A stretch of 64,000 nucleotides of DNA from Cyanobacteriota bacterium. Its GTDB lineage: Bacteria > Cyanobacteriota > Cyanobacteriia > CACIAM-69d. The notes beneath the pieces were generated by a model. That model was given only the letters and a program-made list of their open reading frames with translations, was not told where the DNA came from and did not search any database. Positions 8,322 to 17,905 of this stretch are shown here, one piece after another (position 1 is the first letter of the stretch; every line of letters starts with the position of its first letter). The stretch covers positions 1-64,000 of the forward strand of contig JAKRSF010000005.1 of the NCBI GenBank assembly GCA_022402445.1, written 5' to 3'. A program made the position numbers and the translations under genes.

Positions 8322-10259
8322 ATGCAGGCGATGAAAATCGACCAACCCGGCCACATTCCAGAGTTGGAGCACCCCCTCCCGACCGATTCCGCTGGTCCAG
8401 CCCGTGTCGCCGACCCCTGTGGAATGGACTCCGACGCCGCGATCGCCCCTGGCCCTTGCGATCGCCCCTCCGAAGTTTTAGTCGTGGACGACACCCCCGA
8501 AAACCTTTCCCTGCTCGCCATCCTGCTGGAGCGGGAGGGGTACATCGTCCGCAAGGCCCGCAACGGCCGCGCCGCCCTCCAGCAGATCCAAATCCGCCAG
8601 CCGGATCTGATTTTGCTGGACATCATGATGCCGGAAATGGACGGCTACAGCACCTGCGAAGCCCTCAAGTCCCACCCGGACCACGCCCGCATTCCCATCA
8701 TTTTCCTGAGCGCCCTCGATGGCACCTTTGATAAGGTGCGGGCCTTCACCGTGGGGGCCGCCGACTTTATCAATAAACCCTTCGAGGTGGAGGAGGTGCT
8801 GATCCGGGTGCGCAATCAGCTTCAGCTTCAGGCCAAGGAGCGGGAGGTGTGCGCCCTCAATGCCACCCTAGAGGCCCGGGTGCGGGAGCGGACCCAGCAG
8901 CTTCAGGAGGCCAACCGCCGCCTGCTGCATATGGCGATGCACGATGATCTAACCTCGTTGCCGAACCGGACCCTGCTGCTCCAGCGGATCGAGGCGGCCC
9001 TCCTTCAGGTGCAGCAGGATCCGAGCCGCCAGTTTGCGGTGCTGTTTCTCGATTGCGATCGCTTCAAATTGGTCAACGATTCCCTGGGCCATTCCATTGG
9101 CGATCGCCTGCTGGTGGCCATGGGTCAACGGTTGCAGGGGCTTTTGGGCCAGGACGATACCCTAGCGCGGCTGGGGGGCGATGAATTTGCCATGTTCCTC
9201 GCTTCGGCCCAAACCCTAGAGGCGGCGCGGGATGTGGCCCAGGCGGCCCTCGACAGTTTGGCGCGGCCGTTTTTGATCGAGGGGCGGCAGGTGTTTGTCA
9301 GCACCAGTATTGGCGTGGCGATCGGCGGCAACCACTACCACCAGGCGGAGCACCTGCTGCGGGATGCGGACATTGCCATGTATCGCGCTAAGGCGTCGGG
9401 CCAGGGACGCTATCAAATTTTTGACCCGCCCATGCACGCCCAGATCCTTGATCGCCTGCACCTGGAGACGGATCTGCGGCGGGCGGCGAATATGGGGGCG
9501 ATTATTCCCTTCTATCAGCCGCTGGTGTGCCTCAAGACCAATCGGGTGGCGGGGTTCGAGGTGCTGGCCCGGTGGCACCACCCCCAGCGGGGCTGGATTC
9601 GCCCCGATATTTTTGTGGAAATTGCGGAAGAGATTGGCATCCTGCGCCAGATTGATGCGGCGATTTTGGCGGCGGCCTGTCGGGATTTGCGATCGTGGCG
9701 ATCGCGCGGCAGTGCGGCGGAGGAGATGTTTATTAGCGTGAACCTATCGCCTAGGGAGTTCGCCAGCCCGGACGTGGTGGAGCGGATCTGTGACCCGATC
9801 GCGGCGGCGGGCGTGCCCTACCACTGCATCAAGCTAGAAATTACGGAGCGGTGCCCGGTGGACGATCGCGAGGCGGTGGCCCTGCTGCTGGCGGCGTTCC
9901 GGGAGAAGGGCATCCAAATTTGCCTGGATGATTTCGGCACGGGCTACTCATCCCTGAGCTACCTGAGCCAGTTGCCCATTGATGTGGTCAAAATTGACCG
10001 ATCCTGCACGATTACCCTCAATGCGGACGATGCGCGGCGATCGCTGGCCGGGGCGATCGCCACCCTCGCCAATACGCTCCAAATGAAAGTGGTGGCCGAA
10101 GGGGTCGAAACGGAAATGCAGGTGCAGCAACTGCGCAACCTCGACTGCCACTTCGGCCAGGGCTTCGTGTTCGCCAAGCCCATGGCCGCCAACGAAGCCG
10201 AAGCCCTACTCCTCAACCAACCCTCCTGGGATACGTTGGGCATGGGCAACGGCTCCTAG
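8322..10259 (+). CDS. Response regulator with GGDEF and EAL domains
   Basis: A 645-residue cytoplasmic c-di-GMP signalling protein. The receiver domain (about residues 50-165) has the acidic pair D56/D57, the phospho-acceptor D100 in LILLDIMMP and K152 in FINKPFE. A coiled-coil linker (about 170-202) leads to a GGDEF domain with an intact GGDEF motif at 285-289, so diguanylate cyclase activity is possible. The usual RxxD inhibitory site just upstream is replaced by GQDD. The EAL domain (about 385-635) has EVL in place of EAL (413-415) but keeps the metal-site DDFGTGYSS (536-544). No sensor domain is present, so input must come from a separate histidine kinase, which is not adjacent. A GGGAG sequence precedes the ATG. 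The gene converges on the large DUF4347 gene with a 24-base gap. Confidence 0.93.
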   Translation: MQAMKIDQPGHIPELEHPLPTDSAGPARVADPCGMDSDAAIAPGPCDRPSEVLVVDDTPENLSLLAILLEREGYIVRKARNGRAALQQIQIRQPDLILLDIMMPEMDGYSTCEALKSHPDHARIPIIFLSALDGTFDKVRAFTVGAADFINKPFEVEEVLIRVRNQLQLQAKEREVCALNATLEARVRERTQQLQEANRRLLHMAMHDDLTSLPNRTLLLQRIEAALLQVQQDPSRQFAVLFLDCDRFKLVNDSLGHSIGDRLLVAMGQRLQGLLGQDDTLARLGGDEFAMFLASAQTLEAARDVAQAALDSLARPFLIEGRQVFVSTSIGVAIGGNHYHQAEHLLRDADIAMYRAKASGQGRYQIFDPPMHAQILDRLHLETDLRRAANMGAIIPFYQPLVCLKTNRVAGFEVLARWHHPQRGWIRPDIFVEIAEEIGILRQIDAAILAAACRDLRSWRSRGSAAEEMFISVNLSPREFASPDVVERICDPIAAAGVPYHCIKLEITERCPVDDREAVALLLAAFREKGIQICLDDFGTGYSSLSYLSQLPIDVVKIDRSCTITLNADDARRSLAGAIATLANTLQMKVVAEGVETEMQVQQLRNLDCHFGQGFVFAKPMAANEAEALLLNQPSWDTLGMGNGS

Positions 10260-10283
10260 ACCCCATCCATCCCTAGGCCATCC

Positions 10284-13200
10284 CTAGGCCATCCCCTTGC
10301 GGCCCTCCGCGCGGCCAAACAGGATATAGTGCTCCACCCCCGTCTCGAAGGTGCCCACATCCACCTGGGCTTTCACATCGGGATTATTGCGCAGATAGGT
10401 CTGCTCCTCGAAGGTGGGATTCGGCTGCCAGCCCGCGAATTGCCCAAAGCGAATGAACTGGTCGTAGGCATCCAGGAAGTCCCCCTGGGCGATGCCCTGG
10501 GCCACCTGGGGATGGTTCGCCAGATAGAAGTCCGCATCGAACAGCAGCGTCCCCTGGCCGCGCCCCTGGCCGATGCCCCGGATGAGATAGTGCTCGAACG
10601 GGCCACTAAACTGCCCCGCCGCGATCGCCCCCTGGGCCTCCGGATTTTCGAGGAGATATTGCGCCCCATCGAATCCAGGCGTCGGCACATGGCCTGCCTT
10701 CAAACCAAAGCGCACGAAATAGTCAAACAGGCCCGCCGCCTGACCCCCCTGCACCGCCGCCAACGCCTCCGGATGGCGCTGGGCATAGAACGCCGCATCA
10801 AACAGGGCACTTGGATTGAGCCCCGCCTTCTGGCCCGTCGAGAGGAAATGCCCCAGGCCCGCCGCCACATCCGTCGGCGCGATCGTCCCCCGCAGGTCCG
10901 GATTCGCCGCCAGGTAATAGCCCAAATCAAACAGCAGCAGCGGCGTATAGCGATTCTCAAACTGCCCAAACTTCACATAATGGTCAAAGCCACTGGTGAT
11001 CGGCCCGCCAATCAGCGGCACAATATCCGGATTCAGTTGCCGATACAGCGCCTCATCAAAGGCACCGCTGGGGCTCAGGCCCGCAAATTGCCCAAATTTG
11101 ACGTAATGGTCGAACAAATCCTGGGCCAGCCCCGCCGCCACTTCCGCCGCCGCCTGGGGAGCCTGGGCTAGGTAGAAATTGGGATCAAAAAGCAGATTGG
11201 CCAGCCCCGCCCCCGCGCCGGTTCCTAGCTTGAAGTCCAGCAGGTCGATCGCGGGCAACACGCTCAAGGGCAGCGGCGACGGTCCCCCAGGAGGAACGGG
11301 CGGTACACCGGGCTCACCGGGCGGCGGGGGCGTTGGACTCGGGGCCGGACCCGGATTGGGGCTCGGGCCGGGGGATGGGCCGGGGCCGGGGGGTACCGGT
11401 GGCACTCCGGGCGGCGTGGGTGTGCCGGGTTCACCGGGCGGCGTGGGGCTCGGGGCCGGGGCGCTGGCATCGATCGCGATCACCACCGGGAAATTGAATA
11501 ATCCATCCGGCACCCCATCGGTGGGAATGCCGATGATGCCCTTATAGGTACCCGGTACGGTGCCGCCGAACAGCAGGCGGATATTGGCCTGTTGCCCCGG
11601 CCCGAGGCTGCTGGGCAGGGGATTGCCCAACACAAACCCGGTGGGCAGTTGGATCGCCCCGAGTGTGGTTGTGTTGGCGGTGCTGTTTTGCAGGGTGAGG
11701 GTGGTTTCAAAGACGGCCCCCGGTGCGATCGCCCCCAGCACCACATCCGTCGGGGTGCCATCACTCAAGGGACCGCCCCCCGCGATCGTCACCACCAAAT
11801 TACCGGGGGACGGCAGCGGTGCGGGGGCAGGCACCGGGGTTGGCGTGGGCACCGGCGGCGGGGGTGGCGGCACCACAACGGCGGTAATAGAGGTATTCAG
11901 GTTCGCAGTACTGGCGGAGATGGCCGTGGTGCCTCCATTGGCCAACGCATTGGTCAGTTGGCGCGCGGCACCGGTGGTGAATGAGCCGCCGAAGGTGTTG
12001 TCGATCGCGCGGACCGTGAGACTGGGGGGCGCTCCGGTGAAGCCCGCCGCTGGCACAAACCGCAGCCGCGAGGTGGCCGACAGGGCCAGGGCCGTGGCAT
12101 CATCCGCGACAGCTCCCACATCGAACCAGTTGGTGCCGTCGGTGGAATATTGCCAGGTGCCTTGGGTGGCGGCGATCGCGGTATTCCCCACGATCGCAAC
12201 GCCCGTCAGGGCAGATCCCGCATCCGGATCGGTGACGATGCCGCCAAACAGGGCCGTGACGGTGTTCCCCGGTGGGTTGGCGGTGCCCGCCGCGATCGCC
12301 GCCAGGGTCGCCGTCGTCCCGGTGAAGCTAGGAGCGACATTGTTATCAATCACCGAAATCTGCAACTGACCCGTCGCCATTGAAAAGGGCGTAGTGGTGC
12401 CATTGACCGACACATCCCGCGCAACGGGCGTTTCCACCGCCCCACTGATCGAAAAGCCTCCCGTATAGGTGTTATCCACCGCCCGCACCGTCAGGGGCGT
12501 CGGAGTGCCCGTATAGCCCGCCGCTGGCACAAACCGCACCTGCGACGCCACCGACAGCATCTTGGCCGTCGCTGGGGTCACCGCACCGATGGGGCTCCAA
12601 TCCGTGCCATTGCTGGAATATTGCCAAACCCCTTCCGTCCCCGGCGCGTTATTCTCCACCACCGCTAGGCCCGTGAAGCGATTGGCAGGCGGCACCGTCG
12701 GTTCCGGCCCCGTATCATTCACCACCGTCCCAAAGGGCAGCAGCGCCGCGATCGCCACCCCCGTCGGATTCGCCGTATCCCGAACCACCGCCCCCAGGGA
12801 ACCATTGCCAGAAATCACCGGGGCCACATTCGCAGTCACACTGACCCCCAGGGCCGCTGTATTCCCCGAAATGGGCGTCGTTCCCCCACTGGTGGTCACA
12901 TTCAATGTCGCCGGTGTACCCACCCCAGTGCTGTCAGAGAACCCACCCAGGTAGGTATTATCCAGGGCATGAACCACCAGGGAATCGAGGGCGGGGGCGG
13001 TGCCGCTGAACCCCGCCACCGGCAAAAATCGCAGTTTTGAGTCCGCCTTCACCACCAGGGCCGCCGCATTGCTGACGGCCCCCACGTTCTGCCAAGTGGT
13101 GCCGCCATCACTGGAGTATTGCCACGCCCCTTCCGTCACCGGGTCGGCTGCATTGGCCGCGATCGCGATACCCGCCACCGCCGCCCCCGTATCCCCATCC

Positions 13201-16200
13201 ACAACTGCCGTCGCCCCCAGGGGAAATAGGGTACTCACCACCTCACCCGCCGACGGGAACGGAGCCTGGAACGTCGCGGGCAACGTCGGCGCAAAACCAA
13301 CAGCAAAGGCCGGAGCCGTATTCACCCCCGTCACATTTACCGTGATTGCCTGCTCCAATCCCGTGTAGGGCGCAGCAAAGTTATTCTCCCGAGACCATAG
13401 GTAAAAATTGGCCTGGAAAGTTTGAGCAGTTGCTGACTCAAACGTCAGGTTCGGTAGATCTGCGATGTTGATCTCATAGACCTCCTTCAGATCTCCGTCC
13501 GGCTCAATCTCCTCAAAACCAGGTTGAAGGCCCATATCCGGACCACCCACGGAGGTCAGGACTGTTGCCCCATTTCGCACCGTCACCCCCCCCGGTACCC
13601 CATCGAAAATGATTCGTCCCGGCGTAAAGACCAGGGTATCCCCCGGAGTATTCGCCCGCCACGCACCAATAGTTTCTGCCGAACCTGCATCCGTATCTCG
13701 GGCTGCCACGCGGGTGGCCACGGGATTGAAGCGGCTACCAATCGGAATTGGCGTATCCTTCAAACCTGTGATTGTTGAATCACTCGGCGTCAAGACGGGA
13801 GCTGTTGCCTCATTTTCTACTTCGATGTCATAGGTTTGGCTAACGACATTGACCAGATCACTCACCGCTACCGAAATACCAATAGCGGGGGTGGCACTGA
13901 GCAGATTGGCAACGTAGGGAGTTGGGGTAAAGACCATACCCCGCAGGGCCGCACTGATGTTCGCGGGGGAACCCGTTAATTCCACTGCGCTGCTTGCATC
14001 TCCTGTCACCGTGAGCCCTGGCAGGGTTGTAAGGATTGCGTTGTCGAGGTCAATGGTGCCGTTGATGCCCCCTAAATTCACAATGACACTGGGGGAATCC
14101 GCATCCTCCACTACAATTGCCCGATCTGTCTTGGCACTTGCAGATGTGTTGTCAATACTAGCCGTAGCCGTCGGGTCAAAAGTTAGTGTTCTTGGTCTAT
14201 TCAACAAACCCGCATCTGGAGCCGGGTTGTTTTCCTTCATTGCCGGAGCATCAATGAAGGTAAAGGGAATTGCAACCCCATCTTTTCTCAATGAAATTAC
14301 CGGCGGCGCACTCACCAACAACTCGAATGCCCCCACATCCTGCTGACCCGTCGGTCGGGCAATTCCCCGCTGATCTACCGTTGCGGCACTGCTGACTGCC
14401 CCATTAAAGGCTGGATTGACCGCCGGCGCTACGGGGGCGATGAGGGCATGGGTTTTGGTGGTGCCGCCATTCAGCGCCAAGGTCGTATTGAAGCGGGCTG
14501 GACCTAGCAAGCTATTGTCAAGGTCAACGATGGTGCCCGCGATCGAGCCGGTGGTTGCGGATGATCCACTGCCTGCCGGTTGCCCAGAGACACCGAAAAA
14601 GTCAGAGAAGTTTTTGATGATTGAGTTAGTGACGTTGTAGTTCCTGCCTGCGGGGGTAGTTGCACCACCCTCCGTTACGATCGCGCGGTCACCACCAACC
14701 CCCAGAAAAGTCGAGTGGCTAGCATTGAGCGTCACCACGCCATTTGTAAGTCGAATAACACCTGAGTCCGAGCTTACATTACCGGAGAAGGTCGAATTTT
14801 CCACAACAACATTGCCGCGACCGACTCGAATTGTTGATTTGTTACCACCAGCTCCAACGTTGTTGAGAATAGAGCTTTGACGAATGTTAAAGCTGCCATC
14901 AGTTGTACCTGTAACGAAAATTGCAGAGCCCTGGGCCGTAGTCTGGCTCCCTTCGATGGAAGTGCCACTGAGGGTTATATTTCCGCCCGAGATATCAACG
15001 TAGATCCCCGCGCCTGCCCCCGTGTAGGTAGAGCTGCCACCAGTGATGGTCATGCCAGACAGGGTGACGATGCGGTTACTGCCAATTTGAAAAGCTCGGG
15101 TGTCGGTGCGGGAGCGAATGGTGAGCAGATTGGCCCCAGGACCGGTAATTGTGACGTCCCGGGTGATATCTAAGTCACCCACAGTCGCATCAACAGCAGT
15201 TACCCCTTCTACAGGACCAAGCGCAAGAGTAATCGTTTGGGGCGTACTAAAAGCAGAATCAAAAACAATCGTGTCGTTCGTTCCGTAGGCATCACCAGTC
15301 GCCACCACACCATTTAGATCCGAGCCTGCATTGATGGCAATGATCGCTTCCCGCAGCGTCGTGGCCCCATCAGCGGCAATGGTATCGGCAGTGGAATTCA
15401 CCGTAATGGTGGCGAGGGTATCGCGGTAGGCGGCCAGGAGATTTCGAGACACGGCCACATCGGTTTCAACCTGGCCAATGAATCGTTCAAAATCCCAATC
15501 TCCGCCGTAGCCGCTGAGATCATCGGACGCGGCAATGTCGGCCCCAAGCTGTTGGTGCAGTTGCTGCAAGAAGGCTTCGCCCGTGGCTCCGGCGGCCACG
15601 TTACAGCCATAGATGTGCAAATCCGCTCCGGGGGCGATCGCGGTGGCCCAGGTGGCCAACTCATCGGCGCGATCGCCCAGGGCCGCCAAATCCAGCGTCG
15701 AGGAGCCCAATTGCAGGGAACCCGAGTCCCCGTGGGAAATCAGATCAATCGCCCGCAGGCCCGATCGCCCATTGAGGGCCGTCGAAATCTGGGCAATGCC
15801 GTCCTGGGTCGGATCCAGAATCAACACATCGGTGGTGGAGCGATCAATCCCCGCCAACAGGGTATCGAGATCTCCCACCGCCCCATCAATAATCGCGAGG
15901 CGATCGCGCGGAGCCGCCGACCGGCCAAACCGCAGCGCCCCCGTCAGCCAATCGGTGCCGAGGTCCTGGAGATTGAGGCTACCCAGGTCTAGGTTGCCAA
16001 GGTCCACATTGCCCAGATCGAGGCTATTGACCCAATCGCCCACCTGATTCAGATCGATGCCCCCCAAAACGCCGCCAAAGGCATCGTCGAGGCCCGACAG
16101 ATCCAGCCCCTTGATCCAGCGCCCCACATCGGCAGGATTTTGTGTGGCGACCCATGCCTGGAGGGCGGGGCCGTTGCGATCGAGGAACGTGGTCACCCAG

Positions 16201-16376
16201 GGGCGCACGGTTTCCCCCAACTCCAGCAGGGCACCGGCCAGGGCGACGGGATTGCCCGCAAAGGGGCTGAAGGTGTAGCCCAGGGCCGCCACCGGCAGTT
16301 GGTCAAACCCCAGTTCGCTCAGCCGGTGGGTCAATCCTGAGAGGGCGGTGGGGGCGTTGAAGGCTTGAGTATCCAT
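10284..16376 (-). CDS. Giant DUF4347 / beta-helix / repeat surface protein
   Basis: A 2030-residue mosaic protein, probably extracellular. Residues 90-140 carry short DLGNL-like repeats. A DUF4347 domain follows at about 155-320, with His215 in DLISHGDSGS and Cys258 in IYGCNVAAGATG. Next is a right-handed beta-helix of the choice-of-anchor type (about 325-690; TVNSTADTIAADGATTLREA). Three repeats of about 155 residues come next, each containing a WQYSS(D/N)G unit and a VRAxDNTYxGGFS unit (about 1010-1500). Pro/Gly-rich linkers precede a C-terminal block of seven repeats of about 43 residues (1730-2030). No classical signal peptide is visible; DUF4347 proteins of cyanobacteria are typically large and exported, so a dedicated secretion route is inferred. 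The His and Cys pair resembles clan CD cysteine peptidases, but activity is unproven. DNA at 13167-15633 lacks HIP1 entirely. Confidence 0.85.
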   Translation of the reverse strand: MDTQAFNAPTALSGLTHRLSELGFDQLPVAALGYTFSPFAGNPVALAGALLELGETVRPWVTTFLDRNGPALQAWVATQNPADVGRWIKGLDLSGLDDAFGGVLGGIDLNQVGDWVNSLDLGNVDLGNLDLGSLNLQDLGTDWLTGALRFGRSAAPRDRLAIIDGAVGDLDTLLAGIDRSTTDVLILDPTQDGIAQISTALNGRSGLRAIDLISHGDSGSLQLGSSTLDLAALGDRADELATWATAIAPGADLHIYGCNVAAGATGEAFLQQLHQQLGADIAASDDLSGYGGDWDFERFIGQVETDVAVSRNLLAAYRDTLATITVNSTADTIAADGATTLREAIIAINAGSDLNGVVATGDAYGTNDTIVFDSAFSTPQTITLALGPVEGVTAVDATVGDLDITRDVTITGPGANLLTIRSRTDTRAFQIGSNRIVTLSGMTITGGSSTYTGAGAGIYVDISGGNITLSGTSIEGSQTTAQGSAIFVTGTTDGSFNIRQSSILNNVGAGGNKSTIRVGRGNVVVENSTFSGNVSSDSGVIRLTNGVVTLNASHSTFLGVGGDRAIVTEGGATTPAGRNYNVTNSIIKNFSDFFGVSGQPAGSGSSATTGSIAGTIVDLDNSLLGPARFNTTLALNGGTTKTHALIAPVAPAVNPAFNGAVSSAATVDQRGIARPTGQQDVGAFELLVSAPPVISLRKDGVAIPFTFIDAPAMKENNPAPDAGLLNRPRTLTFDPTATASIDNTSASAKTDRAIVVEDADSPSVIVNLGGINGTIDLDNAILTTLPGLTVTGDASSAVELTGSPANISAALRGMVFTPTPYVANLLSATPAIGISVAVSDLVNVVSQTYDIEVENEATAPVLTPSDSTITGLKDTPIPIGSRFNPVATRVAARDTDAGSAETIGAWRANTPGDTLVFTPGRIIFDGVPGGVTVRNGATVLTSVGGPDMGLQPGFEEIEPDGDLKEVYEINIADLPNLTFESATAQTFQANFYLWSRENNFAAPYTGLEQAITVNVTGVNTAPAFAVGFAPTLPATFQAPFPSAGEVVSTLFPLGATAVVDGDTGAAVAGIAIAANAADPVTEGAWQYSSDGGTTWQNVGAVSNAAALVVKADSKLRFLPVAGFSGTAPALDSLVVHALDNTYLGGFSDSTGVGTPATLNVTTSGGTTPISGNTAALGVSVTANVAPVISGNGSLGAVVRDTANPTGVAIAALLPFGTVVNDTGPEPTVPPANRFTGLAVVENNAPGTEGVWQYSSNGTDWSPIGAVTPATAKMLSVASQVRFVPAAGYTGTPTPLTVRAVDNTYTGGFSISGAVETPVARDVSVNGTTTPFSMATGQLQISVIDNNVAPSFTGTTATLAAIAAGTANPPGNTVTALFGGIVTDPDAGSALTGVAIVGNTAIAATQGTWQYSTDGTNWFDVGAVADDATALALSATSRLRFVPAAGFTGAPPSLTVRAIDNTFGGSFTTGAARQLTNALANGGTTAISASTANLNTSITAVVVPPPPPPVPTPTPVPAPAPLPSPGNLVVTIAGGGPLSDGTPTDVVLGAIAPGAVFETTLTLQNSTANTTTLGAIQLPTGFVLGNPLPSSLGPGQQANIRLLFGGTVPGTYKGIIGIPTDGVPDGLFNFPVVIAIDASAPAPSPTPPGEPGTPTPPGVPPVPPGPGPSPGPSPNPGPAPSPTPPPPGEPGVPPVPPGGPSPLPLSVLPAIDLLDFKLGTGAGAGLANLLFDPNFYLAQAPQAAAEVAAGLAQDLFDHYVKFGQFAGLSPSGAFDEALYRQLNPDIVPLIGGPITSGFDHYVKFGQFENRYTPLLLFDLGYYLAANPDLRGTIAPTDVAAGLGHFLSTGQKAGLNPSALFDAAFYAQRHPEALAAVQGGQAAGLFDYFVRFGLKAGHVPTPGFDGAQYLLENPEAQGAIAAGQFSGPFEHYLIRGIGQGRGQGTLLFDADFYLANHPQVAQGIAQGDFLDAYDQFIRFGQFAGWQPNPTFEEQTYLRNNPDVKAQVDVGTFETGVEHYILFGRAEGRKGMA
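10287..11189 (-). repeat. seven tandem repeats of about 43 residues in the DUF4347 protein
   Basis: Each unit starts FDxxFYLxxNP or FDxxYYLAANPD and ends HYxxFGQxAGxxP. Units are 42-44 residues long, seven in a row up to the C-terminus. Similar units occur at the ends of large cyanobacterial exoproteins. A role in surface attachment or export is inference. Confidence 0.85.
11880..13350 (-). repeat. three tandem repeats of about 155 residues in the DUF4347 protein
   Basis: Copies start near NTAPAF, NVAPVI and NNVAPSF and share TEGxWQYSSxG, LRFVPAAGF/YTG and VRAxDNTY elements. They look like cadherin-like/Ig-like surface modules. Coordinates are approximate. Confidence 0.7.
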
Positions 16377-16738
16377 CGGTTTCAGGCTGCGGTAGGGCCA
16401 ATGCAGGGACGATTGGAGGGGGGCGCGATCGCGGGGGGAAGGGGCGATCGCGGGGGAGCAGACCGGACGGGGTCTCTGGGGAAATCTAAAGGTTTGGGGC
16501 TGATGCTTGACCTGATGCCTTATCTAAAGACTAGACGATGGGCGGGGCGGGAAAGTTGCTAGGGCCGCATCGCCAAGGCTTTGATTTGTGTTCTAGCTTA
16601 CCCAGGGGATCGATGCCTGCGATCGCGATCGCACCGCCGATTTCTATCGGTCCAGATGGCCTTGGTCAAGGGGGCGGCCACCGTCGGCAATGGGGCAAAA
16701 TCCGACGCGATCGCGGCAAAAACCCCACAAACCCCCAA
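16377..16738. other. intergenic region upstream of the DUF4347 gene
   Basis: About 360 bases without a supported gene. It contains several HIP1 copies and should hold the promoter for the large DUF4347 gene. No RNA gene was recognised. Confidence 0.4.
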
Positions 16739-16765
16739 CAAAAAACCCCCAGCCGGGGCCGGGGG
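16739..16765 (-). terminator. Rho-independent terminator after the TrpD2-like gene
   Basis: On the minus strand a G/C hairpin (CCCCCGGC...GGCTGGGGG, 16746-16765) is followed by a run of six T. It lies 55 bases after the stop at 16820 and would end the two-gene unit of NDH-2 and TrpD2-like protein. Confidence 0.7.
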
Positions 16766-16819
16766 CAAAATCGTCAGGGTGCATCTACCATTGCTTTGTT
16801 CTGGGGGATGGGTGGCCCA

Positions 16820-17899
16820 TCAGGATAATTTGACCGGCTCGGCGATCGCGGATCCCACTTCCGCCCGCAGCCGTTGCAGCAGGGCCGCCGGAGCCCCCGC
16901 CGCCAGGAGCGATCGCGCCTGGGCAATGCCTGCTTCGACGGATTCGGCCCGCTGGGCTAGCCACAGGTACAGGCCCCCGTTCCAGGCGATCGCGTCCGCC
17001 AATGGCCCCGGTTCGCCTTCTAAAGCCGATCGCAACGCCGCCGCTAGGATCGCCGTGTCCGCCAGGGGGAGATCCGGCCCCTCGATGCCCAGCGATCGCG
17101 CCGACAGCCGCAGCCGCTCGAACTGCTCCGAGCCCTCCACAAGGCGATTAATGCCCCCGATCACCGTCCGCTCCCGGGGCGCATCGCAACTGCCTTCGAG
17201 CCCCTTGATCGTCACGAAATCCACCGTGCCGCGCAGGGCAAAGGCTTCGCGCATCATCACCTCCGTGGGAGGATGCACAAACCCGCAGACGATCCGCTGG
17301 CGTCCCTGGTAGGGCGACCACATCAACTCCAGCGTCGCGAGGGGGGGGCGCTTGCCGATGTCGTCCCGGTAGCCCATGAGGCCCTGGGCCAACGGAAAAT
17401 CCCGCCGCAGGTACATAAACCCCACACCGCAGGTTTCTAAGGTGGTGCGGGTGGCGGCTAGATCCTGCGATCGCCAGTCCACCCCCAGCGCATCCCAGAG
17501 TTCCACCAAAGGCAGGCCGTATTTCGTCGCCACGCGATCGCCCCCGTGGAGCAGCACCGGCTGACCCGCCGCCGCCAGCACCAGGGCCGTGGCAATGCCC
17601 AAAGGAACCGTCCGCGATCGCCCATCGTAGGGAATGCCAAAGGCCATCACCGGCCCGTCCACCGCGATCGGCGCGATCGCGGGGCCAAGCTCGTCATAGG
17701 CATCCAAAAACCCCGCCAACTCCTCCGGCAGCGGACGGGCAATCCGATGGGCAATCAAAAACGCCCCGATCTGGGCCGGGGTTGCCACCCCCGTGAGCAT
17801 CAGCCGCGCCGCATCTGCCGCCTCCGCCCGCGTCAGGGATCGACGGGTATGGCGACCGCTGCCCACCTTTTTGAGATAGTCCCGAAAAATCTCACTCAC
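16820..17899 (-). CDS. Anthranilate phosphoribosyltransferase family protein (TrpD2-like)
   Basis: A 359-residue member of the glycosyltransferase family 3 fold (TrpD/YbiB group). A small N-terminal helical domain (SLTRAEAADAARLMLTGVATPAQIGAFLIAHR) is followed by the alpha/beta domain with the phosphate-binding-type segment LLHGGDRVATKYG. The canonical TrpD signature around the PRPP site is altered, so tryptophan synthesis is unlikely. TrpD2/YbiB proteins are known to bind nucleic acid, and that is a reasonable alternative role. The start codon lies 6 bases after the stop of the NDH-2 gene, so the two are probably co-transcribed, and a clear terminator follows. Confidence 0.85.
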   Translation of the reverse strand: MSEIFRDYLKKVGSGRHTRRSLTRAEAADAARLMLTGVATPAQIGAFLIAHRIARPLPEELAGFLDAYDELGPAIAPIAVDGPVMAFGIPYDGRSRTVPLGIATALVLAAAGQPVLLHGGDRVATKYGLPLVELWDALGVDWRSQDLAATRTTLETCGVGFMYLRRDFPLAQGLMGYRDDIGKRPPLATLELMWSPYQGRQRIVCGFVHPPTEVMMREAFALRGTVDFVTIKGLEGSCDAPRERTVIGGINRLVEGSEQFERLRLSARSLGIEGPDLPLADTAILAAALRSALEGEPGPLADAIAWNGGLYLWLAQRAESVEAGIAQARSLLAAGAPAALLQRLRAEVGSAIAEPVKLS

Positions 17900-17905
17900 G
17901 ACAGC

